A stretch of 7,419 bases of DNA from an uncultured Oscillibacter sp. Lineage in GTDB: Bacteria > Bacillota > Clostridia > Oscillospirales > Oscillospiraceae. Shown here in pieces: positions 1 to 5,368 of this stretch. The notes below the pieces were generated by a model, which saw only the letters and a program-made list of their open reading frames with translations, was not told where the DNA came from and searched no databases. The DNA is taken from NCBI GenBank assembly GCA_904393855.1, contig CAJFNE010000091.1, positions 1 to 7,419 on the forward strand, written 5' to 3'. Made by a program: the position numbers and the translations under genes. Every line of letters starts with the position of its first letter. Within the stretch, counting starts at the first letter, position 1.

Positions 1-50
1 GTTGGTCAGCCAGTTGCTCCTCTCATTGTAGCTTAGGCACGAGATGGAAA

Positions 51-77
51 GAAAGCCGGACTGGCTGCTCGGCTTTC
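51..77 (+). terminator. Possible terminator hairpin of an upstream gene
   Basis: An 8-bp perfect stem (GAAAGCCG at 51-58 with CGGCTTTC at 70-77) encloses an 11-nt loop. No clear T-run follows on the plus strand; only a mixed CTGCCCAAATTTA stretch is present. It lies between the window edge and the lipoprotein gene, so it could end an upstream plus-strand unit whose coding part is outside the window. It could equally be a leader structure of the lipoprotein mRNA. Confidence 0.35.
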
Positions 78-112
78 CTGCCCAAATTTATTGTAATAGC
101 GAGGCGTGGAAT

Positions 113-1318
113 ATGAAGCGAATCCTGATCTGCTGGATGCTGCTGGCAATGCTCGCCGGCTGCGGCGCGGCCGGAGAACAGATGCCGGAGGAGGCCCCGG
201 AAGCGATCCTGGAGGGAGAGACAGAGCCCCTCTCCGGCGAGGCCCTGACAGCCTCCGCCATGGAGGCGTATGCTGCGATCACGAAGGACCTGACCTTTAC
301 CCTGGATGTGACGACGGAGGACGCCGAACCCCTCACCCTCTCCATCACCCCGGAGAGCGCCTGGAACGTGGCGGGGCGGGAGAATCTGTTTCCCGACAGC
401 TACCGGTGGGAGCCGTCCTCGGCCAGCACCTTTGGCGTGCAGTGGACCGATATGGAGAACAGGGGACTGTGTTTCACCATGACCGCCCCGGATGGGGAGG
501 CCACCCTGCGGTGCTGTACCGGCAGGGACGCGGTAATGTGGAACGTAGGCGGAGAGGCCCACTACGCCCAGGTGACGGCGGCGGAGGACGGCGGGCCCGG
601 CCTGGGGGATTTGCTGCGGGGGATCGCCGAGGATGCCCTGTGGGCCGCGGCGTTTTCCGCCCCCACAGTGGACGGGACTGAGACAGACTATGCGGAGATC
701 GCCCGGCAGCTGAACGAGGCCATGGCGGAGAGCATCCGCGCGGTGCCGGACTGGGTCAGCTGGAAGCCCCTGGACTTCCAGGCCAGCGGCGCCAGCGTGT
801 TTGACGCCTATAATGGTGAGCCGGGGAACTTCTGTGCCGGGATGGGGTTCCGGCTGCTGGTGGATGACCCGTATGGAGAGATGGCCAACAACTGGCAGGC
901 GGGCGCCGGGCTGGGCGAGCCGGACGCGGACGGGTATTACAGCTATGGCGGGGAGACCCGTATCCAGAGGAACGAGGACGGCGGCTGGGCCTGCGACGGC
1001 CTGGCCACCGGGGGGAGCTCCGTGAGCCTGCCCCTGTCCGCCCCCGGGGCGGAAGCGCCGCTCTCGGAGCTGGTGGACGCCTTCTTCCTGACGGAGGGAT
1101 TCAGCCATGACTGGCTGGTGCCATACTACATCCTGGAACACCCGGCGGAGGACATGGCGGCGCTGCCCGCCCTGCTGGACCAGCGGACCGACGGGGAGGC
1201 CCGGGAGCTGTGCGGCGTCCTGGGAGACTGCCTGCGGGAGCATCCGGACACCTGGGTCTGGACGATGGAGACGCTGGCGGCGGCTCTGGGAGACTACGGG
1301 GCGTATCTGCACACATAA
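113..1318 (+). CDS. Putative lipoprotein of unknown function
   Basis: This 401-residue protein begins with a classic lipoprotein signal peptide: K2-R3, a hydrophobic core at residues 4-13, and a lipobox L14-A15-G16-C17. Cleavage before Cys17 and lipid attachment to the outer face of the cytoplasmic membrane are therefore expected. An in-frame ATG at 44 exists, but starting there would bury the signal peptide behind 23 residues. The ATG at 113 has a modest GAGG (101-104) 8 nt upstream and puts Lys-Arg at the N-terminus. The segment after the lipobox (residues 18-45) is acidic, a typical flexible tether. The middle is rich in Trp, Gly and Asp, with beta-like stretches (residues 60-150 and 225-310). 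The C-terminal 80 residues look helical and contain Cys368 and Cys373. No known family was recognised. A strong hairpin follows the stop codon. The gene may be monocistronic or lead into the DUF6512 gene. Confidence 0.85.
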   Translation: MKRILICWMLLAMLAGCGAAGEQMPEEAPEAILEGETEPLSGEALTASAMEAYAAITKDLTFTLDVTTEDAEPLTLSITPESAWNVAGRENLFPDSYRWEPSSASTFGVQWTDMENRGLCFTMTAPDGEATLRCCTGRDAVMWNVGGEAHYAQVTAAEDGGPGLGDLLRGIAEDALWAAAFSAPTVDGTETDYAEIARQLNEAMAESIRAVPDWVSWKPLDFQASGASVFDAYNGEPGNFCAGMGFRLLVDDPYGEMANNWQAGAGLGEPDADGYYSYGGETRIQRNEDGGWACDGLATGGSSVSLPLSAPGAEAPLSELVDAFFLTEGFSHDWLVPYYILEHPAEDMAALPALLDQRTDGEARELCGVLGDCLREHPDTWVWTMETLAAALGDYGAYLHT

Positions 1319-1341
1319 ATCTGCCAAGACCTGCATACAAT

Positions 1342-1377
1342 GGAACTGCGGCCCAAGGCCGCAGTTCTTTGTATCTT
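1342..1377 (+). terminator. Rho-independent terminator after the lipoprotein gene
   Basis: AACTGCGGCC (1344-1353) pairs perfectly with GGCCGCAGTT (1357-1366) around a 3-nt loop. The stem extends by a G-C pair at 1343/1367 and a G-T pair at 1342/1368. A T-rich tail (TTTGTATCTT) follows. It begins 23 nt after the lipoprotein stop codon. It ends right against the GGGAGG ribosome binding site of the next gene, so it could also act as an attenuator for that gene. Confidence 0.75.
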
Positions 1378-1389
1378 GGGAGGCATGCG

Positions 1390-1920
1390 ATGCGCAAACA
1401 GCTGTTTTTCTGGGAGCTGGCGGGCTTTCTCGTGACCGGTGCGCTGGGCTCCCTGCTGCACTTCGTCTACCAATGGAGCGGGGAGAACCAGGTGGCGGCG
1501 GCCTTCTCCGCGGTGAATGAGTCCACCTGGGAGCACATGAAGCTGCTGTTCTTCCCCCTGTTCCTGTTCTCCGTGGTGCAGGTGTGCGTCATGGGGCGCA
1601 ACTACCCCAACTTCCTGGCAGTGCGGGCGGTCAGCATCCTGACGGGGCTGGTGCTGATCCCGGTGCTGTTCTACACCTACACCGGCGTGCTGGGCCGCAG
1701 TGTGGACTGGGTGAACATCGCCCTCTTCTTCCTGGCGGCGCTGGGGGCCTTCCTGCTGGACTTCCGGCTGCTGCGGCGGAGCAGGCTCTCGGCCCCCTGG
1801 CAGCAGATCCTGGGCCTCATCGTACTGTGGGCGCTGGCGTTCTGCTTCGTGTGGTGTACCTTCCACCCGGTGGAGCTGGCCCTGTGGCGGGACCCGGTGA
1901 CCGGCGGATACGGCGTCTGA
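1390..1920 (+). CDS. DUF6512 family multi-pass membrane protein
   Basis: The 176-residue product has five predicted membrane helices at about residues 6-28, 51-68, 75-98, 105-126 and 138-157. Between helices 1 and 2 is the motif N43-E-S-T-W-E-H49. The C-terminus is FHP (158-160) followed by WRDPVTGGYG (166-175). These features match my recollection of DUF6512, small Firmicute membrane proteins of unknown function; the conserved Asn/Glu/His and Arg-Asp-Pro residues near the membrane face suggest a binding or catalytic site, but that is inference. The start is set by GGGAGG (1378-1383) 6 nt upstream. An earlier in-frame ATG at 1210 lies inside the lipoprotein gene and has no such site. A terminator-like hairpin lies immediately before the ribosome binding site, and another overlaps the region just after the stop codon. 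Confidence 0.85.
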   Translation: MRKQLFFWELAGFLVTGALGSLLHFVYQWSGENQVAAAFSAVNESTWEHMKLLFFPLFLFSVVQVCVMGRNYPNFLAVRAVSILTGLVLIPVLFYTYTGVLGRSVDWVNIALFFLAALGAFLLDFRLLRRSRLSAPWQQILGLIVLWALAFCFVWCTFHPVELALWRDPVTGGYGV

Positions 1921-1921
1921 G

Positions 1922-1949
1922 CGCCGGAGAAGGCGGCCTCCGGCGTTTT
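1922..1949 (+). terminator. Rho-independent terminator after the DUF6512 gene
   Basis: CGCCGGAG (1922-1929) pairs perfectly with CTCCGGCG (1938-1945) around an 8-nt loop, followed by TTTTG. The stem begins directly after the stop codon (1918-1920). It separates the DUF6512 gene from the promoter at 1974-2002. Confidence 0.8.
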
Positions 1950-1973
1950 GCCGCGGATTTTACGCGCACCACC

Positions 1974-2002
1974 TTGACCGCGTTCCCCGGACAGCGTATA
2001 AT
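1974..2002 (+). promoter_or_regulatory. Consensus sigma-A promoter of the small membrane protein-telA unit
   Basis: A -35 box TTGACC (1974-1979, 5 of 6 matches) and a perfect -10 box TATAAT (1997-2002) are separated by exactly 17 bp. Transcription would start near 2009, about 24 nt before the ATG at 2033. The short leader holds the AAAGGAGG ribosome binding site (2017-2024). No clear operator repeats were seen around it, so expression is probably strong and constitutive. Confidence 0.9.
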
Positions 2003-2032
2003 ACAACATAACGAACAAAGGAGGAACCGATC

Positions 2033-2260
2033 ATGGAGAAGAAACGCGTCTCCCAGTGGGTGATCGTTGGAATCTGCGTATTCTGCAACGCTGTCTGCGC
2101 CGGGCTGTGGCTGTACCGCGGTCTCTTCTGGGGCAACGGCGTGGAGTGGTTCTATGTGGCCGTGGGCGTGATCTGGGCGCTGGTGGCGCTGGTGTGGTGC
2201 GTCCGCCTGGCCAAGCGGCCCCGCAAACAGGACCCGGGCGAGGAGCTCCGGCATCTGTAA
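2033..2260 (+). CDS. Small two-helix membrane protein of unknown function
   Basis: This 75-residue protein starts at an ATG placed 8 nt after a near-ideal AAAGGAGG ribosome binding site, just behind a consensus promoter. Two hydrophobic segments (about residues 8-28 and 39-58) are joined by a short loop. The N-terminus is basic (K3-K4-R5), and the second helix is followed by a basic tail (RLAKRPRK, residues 58-65). By the positive-inside rule both ends should be cytoplasmic. It is the first gene of a two-gene unit with the telA-like gene, whose ATG follows 15 nt after its stop. In other Firmicutes TelA relatives are often encoded next to XpaC-type proteins with N-terminal membrane helices. 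This protein is far shorter than those and I do not recognise its family. A partner role for TelA at the membrane is an inference from the operon only. Confidence 0.85.
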   Translation: MEKKRVSQWVIVGICVFCNAVCAGLWLYRGLFWGNGVEWFYVAVGVIWALVALVWCVRLAKRPRKQDPGEELRHL

Positions 2261-2275
2261 GGAGGGGAGACCGAG

Positions 2276-3436
2276 ATGGACGAGCATACGATGGAACCGA
2301 AACTGACTCTGGACCCCCAGGCCGCCGCCCCGGTGCTGACCCTGGACGGGACTCCCGCCGCGCCTGCCGCCCCGGCGAAGCAGCAGGAGGCGCCCGCCGC
2401 CCAGCTGGACGACAGCATCCTCACGGAGGAGGAGCGAAAAATGGTGGAGGAGTTCTCCGCCAAGATCGACGTGATGAACTCCAACCAGGTGCTCCAGTAC
2501 GGCGCCGCCGCCCAGAAGAATGTGGCGGAGTTCTCGGAGACCGCCCTCTCCTCCATCCGCTCCAAGGACCTGGGCGAGGTGGGACAGGCCCTGTCCTCCC
2601 TGGTGGTGGAGCTGAAGGGCTTCGGCGAGGAAGAGGAGAAGAAGGGACTCTTCGGCCTCTTCAAGAAGGCCGGCAGCAAGCTGGAGGCCATGAAGACCCA
2701 GTACGCCAAGGTGGAGGCCAACGTGGACCAGATCGCCCAGCAGCTGGAGCAGCATCAGCTGACGCTGATGAAGGACGTGGCCATGCTGGACCAGATGTAC
2801 GAGCTGAACCTGAAGTACTACAAGGAGCTGACCATGTACATCCTGGCGGGGCAGAAGCGGCTGGAGGCCATCCGCACCAGCGACCTGCCCGCCCTGCGTG
2901 CCCAGGCGGAGGCCTCCGGCGCCCAGGAGGACGCCCAGCGGTACAACGATCTCAGCCAGATGTGCGAGCGGTTTGAGAAGAAGCTCCACGACCTGGAGCT
3001 GACGCGGGTGATCTGCATCCAGATGGGCCCCCAGACCCGGCTGCTCCAGGGCAACGACACGCTGATGGTGGAGAAGATCCAGTCCTCCCTGGTGAACACG
3101 ATCCCCCTGTGGAAAAGCCAGATGGTGCTGGCTCTGGGCTTGGAGCACAGCCGCCAGGCCACTGCGGCACAGAGCGCCGTGACGGAGATGACCAACGAGC
3201 TTTTGAAGAAGAACGCGGACATGCTGCGGATGGGCACCGTGGAGACCGCCCGGGAGGCCGAGCGCAGCGTGGTGGACATCGAGACCCTCCAGCACACCAA
3301 CCAGCAGCTGATCGCCACGTTGGACGAGGTGATGGACATCCAGCGCCAGGGCGCCGAGAAGCGCCGCGCCGCCGAGGCGGAGCTGGGAAGAATCGAGGGC
3401 GAATTGAAGCAGAAGCTCCTGGAGCTGCGGAACTGA
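2276..3436 (+). CDS. telA: TelA/YaaN-like toxic anion resistance family protein
   Basis: The 386-residue product matches the TelA family (tellurite/toxic-anion resistance, YaaN-like). It is almost entirely helical and predicted cytosolic, with no signal peptide or membrane segment. The N-terminal 45 residues are low-complexity (Ala, Pro, Gln) and contain two LTLD repeats (residues 10-13 and 21-24). Family-like core segments include GLFGLFKKAGSKLE (124-137), the coiled-coil-like stretch at 145-200 with YYKELTMYILAGQKRL (181-196), and the region around IPLWKSQMVLALGLEHSRQ (276-294). The C-terminal 70 residues are charged coiled coil. Despite the family name, the biochemical function is poorly defined, and many carriers have no demonstrated tellurite resistance; a stress or envelope role is a common suggestion. 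A GGAGGGGAG ribosome binding site precedes the ATG. The gene is co-transcribed with the small membrane protein upstream and ends at a strong hairpin. Confidence 0.88.
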   Translation: MDEHTMEPKLTLDPQAAAPVLTLDGTPAAPAAPAKQQEAPAAQLDDSILTEEERKMVEEFSAKIDVMNSNQVLQYGAAAQKNVAEFSETALSSIRSKDLGEVGQALSSLVVELKGFGEEEEKKGLFGLFKKAGSKLEAMKTQYAKVEANVDQIAQQLEQHQLTLMKDVAMLDQMYELNLKYYKELTMYILAGQKRLEAIRTSDLPALRAQAEASGAQEDAQRYNDLSQMCERFEKKLHDLELTRVICIQMGPQTRLLQGNDTLMVEKIQSSLVNTIPLWKSQMVLALGLEHSRQATAAQSAVTEMTNELLKKNADMLRMGTVETAREAERSVVDIETLQHTNQQLIATLDEVMDIQRQGAEKRRAAEAELGRIEGELKQKLLELRN

Positions 3437-3464
3437 GGAAGCGCCCGAACGAACAGAAAAACGG

Positions 3465-3499
3465 AACCGGCAGCACCCATGGGGTGCTGCCGGTTTCTT
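3465..3499. terminator. Bidirectional rho-independent terminator
   Basis: A 14-bp perfect stem (3465-3478 with 3482-3495) has only a 3-nt loop. On the plus strand it is followed by TTTCTTG, ending the telA unit. On the minus strand the reverse complement of GAAAAACGG gives CCGTTTTTC, which would serve transcripts arriving from the minus-strand operon whose last gene stops at 3502. The sequence therefore insulates two converging units. Confidence 0.88.
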
Positions 3500-3501
3500 G
3501 T

Positions 3502-4038
3502 CTACCGGATCTGGATGCGCTGGGCGTCGTCGGGATGGACCGAGATCACGGCATCCGTCAGCTGGTAGAAAACGTAGTCGTGGAGCTGCCCGGACTGGAG
3601 GTCCGCCAGAAGCTGATCCTTGAAATCCAGGAGGACCGCCAGGTCGCTGCGGTTGGTCCAGTACAGGGAGACCTCCTGCTGGGCGGACTGGCAGTCGCTC
3701 CAGAACTGGAGCTCCATGCTGGTGCTGTCATAGCGGAAATCCAGCTCCAGCGTGCCGGGGGTCACGGTGTCCCGGACCTCGATCACACCCAGGTCCCGCA
3801 GGTCCTGGCCCAGGTCCGGGCTGTGGCTGAAAATCGAGACGGTCTCCGCGCTCTCGTCCAGATCCACCACGGCGTGGAGCTGCTGGGTTTTCCCCGGCAC
3901 GACCTGCTCGCCGCCGTAGGTCAGGGTGGAGGCCTCCACCAGCTGGATGCCCGCGCCGATGCCGGTCAGCAGCAGGCCGCCGCACAGCAGCCCCAGCATC
4001 GTCAGGCGGAACGTCCGCTTGTTATCCCTGCGTTTCAT
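3502..4038 (-). CDS. Signal-anchored envelope protein, third gene of the PadR operon
   Basis: This 178-residue protein has a strongly basic N-terminus (KRRDNKR, residues 2-8), one hydrophobic segment (about residues 12-34, GLLCGGLLLTGIGAGIQLVE) and a following YGGE (41-44). This pattern resembles the N-terminal anchors of Firmicute envelope proteins encoded after HAAS/DUF1700 genes. The rest, about 140 residues, is predicted outside the membrane. It is rich in beta-type sequence and acidic residues, with a C-terminal helix near 135-160. The usual partner in such operons is a DUF4097-type putative adhesin; I could not recognise that domain here, so no function is assigned. The gene starts 17 nt inside the end of the HAAS gene and has its own excellent AGGGAGGTGAT ribosome binding site within that overlap, pointing to coupled translation. 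It ends next to the bidirectional terminator. Confidence 0.82.
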   Translation of the reverse strand: MKRRDNKRTFRLTMLGLLCGGLLLTGIGAGIQLVEASTLTYGGEQVVPGKTQQLHAVVDLDESAETVSIFSHSPDLGQDLRDLGVIEVRDTVTPGTLELDFRYDSTSMELQFWSDCQSAQQEVSLYWTNRSDLAVLLDFKDQLLADLQSGQLHDYVFYQLTDAVISVHPDDAQRIQIR

Positions 4039-4900
4039 CTGCCATCACCTCCCTCTCCAGTTCCTCCCGCACGGTGGCCACCACCTGCGGCGGCACGGCT
4101 TCTGTGTCCTGCTGCGGGGCGGCGGCGGGCCGGCGGCGGTGCCAGATCAGTCCGCTGCCCAGGCCCAGCACCCCCACGCAGGAGGCCAGGATGCCCACGC
4201 AGCCCAGCACGGCGCCTGCCAGCGGCAGGCCCTGGGTCAGCCAGACCGCCAGCACCCCGAAGCAGAGCAGGGCCAGCAGCCCCAGGCCCACGAAGGGCAG
4301 GGCGCACAGCAGCAGGGCGGCGTTCCAGAGCAGCCAGGCCGCCAGGCGGCACAGCCGGGCGATTCCCCGGCCCAGCTGACGGAACAGGCGGCGCGGGGAT
4401 GTGCGCCGCTGTCCGGGTCTGCCGGCGGGGGCGGGGATTTCCGCAGTCATGTTCATGGAGGGGTCCTCACTTTCCTCTGAAATGGGTTCCGCGGGGTCCG
4501 GGTTCCCCCGCGCGAACAGGCCCTTCACCCACGCGGCAAACCGGCGGGGCGCCGCGGCCACGGCACGGCCTGCCCGGGCCAGAGCGCCGGCGATGGTATG
4601 CCCCAGCCGCCGGAAGAAGCCGCCGGTCCGGGCCAGGGCCGGGCGCGGATCGGGCAGGTGCGGCAGCTTCCGGCCGGGGAGCCCACTGCCGTAGGAGGGG
4701 TTCACATGGTATGCCGCCAGGATCTCCGCCGTCAGCTGGCGGATGTCCCCGAAGTCCCGGATGGCCTCCTCTTCCGTGAGGCCGCTGGCCATCCGCATGT
4801 CGATGTGCTGGGCGTACTCCGCCAGGATATCCTGCTGCTCCGACTCCGCCAGCACGGCCAGGCCGCTTTGCAGTTCCTTTAAAAACGATTCCTTGTTCAT
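4022..4900 (-). CDS. HAAS/DUF1700 family membrane protein
   Basis: The 292-residue product starts with a HAAS-type domain (about residues 1-66: MNKESFLKEL, then an AEYAQHIDMRMASGLTEEEA segment and the I/V-rich DFGDIRQLTAEIL helix). This is the signature of DUF1700 proteins that are nearly always encoded after a PadR repressor. A long Arg/Ala/Pro-rich basic linker (70-180) contains an acidic island (134-148). Two or three membrane helices follow (about 186-223 and 226-254), then a C-terminal tail of about 38 residues. The start at 4900 is chosen over an in-frame ATG at 4951 because AAAGGAG (4909-4915) lies 8 nt upstream and the HAAS domain begins right there. The start codon overlaps the padR stop (ATGA, 4897-4900). 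HAAS proteins are thought to work with PadR in envelope-linked regulation; the mechanism here is not evident from sequence. Confidence 0.87.
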   Translation of the reverse strand: MNKESFLKELQSGLAVLAESEQQDILAEYAQHIDMRMASGLTEEEAIRDFGDIRQLTAEILAAYHVNPSYGSGLPGRKLPHLPDPRPALARTGGFFRRLGHTIAGALARAGRAVAAAPRRFAAWVKGLFARGNPDPAEPISEESEDPSMNMTAEIPAPAGRPGQRRTSPRRLFRQLGRGIARLCRLAAWLLWNAALLLCALPFVGLGLLALLCFGVLAVWLTQGLPLAGAVLGCVGILASCVGVLGLGSGLIWHRRRPAAAPQQDTEAVPPQVVATVREELEREVMADETQG

Positions 4901-5214
4901 GCTCGTTGCTCCTTTAGAAATCGGTTGACCTGCTGCTGGAACAGGTCCCACTCCGCCTCCAGGGTGTCCCGGTACAGAACGCCCGCGGCCGTCAGGTGGT
5001 AGTACTTCCGGGGCGGTCCCTCCGTGGACTCCCGGAGATAGGTCTCGAAGTAGTGCTCATTCGTCAGCCGTTTCAGCAGTGGGTAGATGGTGCCCTCGTT
5101 GACGTCCACCACCTTGGAGACCTCCGCCACCAGCTCATAGCCGTACATGTCCCGCTTGCGCACGGACTCCAGAACGATCAGCTCCAGAACGCCTTTCTTA
5201 AACTGTGCATTCAT
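4897..5214 (-). CDS. PadR family transcriptional repressor
   Basis: This 105-residue protein is essentially one PadR winged-helix domain, the short form typical of PadR proteins paired with HAAS/DUF1700. Hallmarks are FKKGVLELIVLESV (residues 5-18), MYGYEL (23-28), the recognition-helix region EGTIYPLLKRL (40-50), and the wing GPPRKYYHLTAAG (66-78). A C-terminal helix (82-103) probably forms the dimer arm. The ATG at 5214 follows AGGGGAG (5220-5226) with a 5-nt gap. Its stop overlaps the next start as ATGA, so the repressor and HAAS protein are likely made in a coupled way. The promoter just upstream carries a duplicated 9-bp element that straddles the -35 box. This suggests that the protein represses its own operon until a ligand or membrane signal releases it; the signal is unknown. 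Confidence 0.93.
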   Translation of the reverse strand: MNAQFKKGVLELIVLESVRKRDMYGYELVAEVSKVVDVNEGTIYPLLKRLTNEHYFETYLRESTEGPPRKYYHLTAAGVLYRDTLEAEWDLFQQQVNRFLKEQRA

Positions 5215-5235
5215 AGCATCTCCCCTTTGAGAATG

Positions 5236-5264
5236 ATCCTACACCAAGTACTATGTATTGTCAA
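5236..5264 (-). promoter_or_regulatory. Promoter of the padR operon
   Basis: Read on the minus strand, a perfect -35 box TTGACA (5259-5264) is followed after exactly 17 bp by TAGGAT (5236-5241), a 4 of 6 match to TATAAT. The predicted start of transcription near 5229 leaves a leader of about 15 nt containing the AGGGGAG ribosome binding site. The weak -10 and strong -35 suit a repressed promoter. The prfC terminator lies just upstream, so the operon should be transcribed independently of prfC. Confidence 0.75.
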
Positions 5265-5270
5265 GTACTA
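5245..5270. promoter_or_regulatory. Likely PadR operator: duplicated CAAGTACTA
   Basis: CAAGTACTA occurs at 5245-5253 and again at 5262-5270, a 17-bp period. Each copy contains the palindrome AGTACT, so the site also reads as two AGTACT half-sites 11 bp apart on either strand. One copy overlaps the -35 box and the other sits in the spacer, the expected position for a repressor to block RNA polymerase. PadR proteins bind dyad sites in their own promoters; that this is the site is inference from position. Confidence 0.7.
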
Positions 5271-5292
5271 ATCGAAAAATAATACCAAGTGC

Positions 5293-5325
5293 GAAAGAAA
5301 CCGCGCCCCCGGAGGGAGGCGCGGT
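5293..5325 (-). terminator. Rho-independent terminator of prfC
   Basis: On the minus strand ACCGCGCC (5318-5325) pairs perfectly with GGCGCGGT (5300-5307), and the inner CCC/GGG can add pairs. A TTTCTTTCGC tail follows. It lies about 45 nt beyond the prfC stop at 5369 and ahead of the padR promoter, separating the two minus-strand units. Confidence 0.8.
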
Positions 5326-5368
5326 GGATAGAATCAGGCCTGAAAACCGCGGGGGCAGCCGGGGAGGC

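Noticed and set aside
1..36. Possible 3' end of an upstream plus-strand gene with a stop at 34-36
   Set aside because: Only eleven codons are visible, and another frame also stops nearby, so no reading frame can be preferred.
23..1336. A 437-codon open frame on the minus strand opposite the lipoprotein gene
   Set aside because: Its product is Arg/Gly/Pro/Gln-rich low complexity with no recognisable domain. It is an antisense shadow of a GC-rich gene whose plus-strand reading has a lipoprotein signal and proper composition.
1817..3295. A 492-codon minus-strand open frame opposite telA and its upstream genes
   Set aside because: It runs through a promoter, a terminator and three plus-strand features. 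The His/Leu/Gly-rich product is typical of the antisense of a GC-rich coiled-coil gene.
3109..4779. A 556-codon plus-strand open frame running from telA through the convergent operon
   Set aside because: It crosses the bidirectional terminator and lies antisense to two well-supported minus-strand genes. The product becomes Pro/Arg/Ala low complexity.
4901..4951. An upstream in-frame start (4951) for the HAAS protein
   Set aside because: It would add 17 residues overlapping padR without a ribosome binding site. The ATG at 4900 has AAAGGAG at 8 nt and begins the domain exactly.
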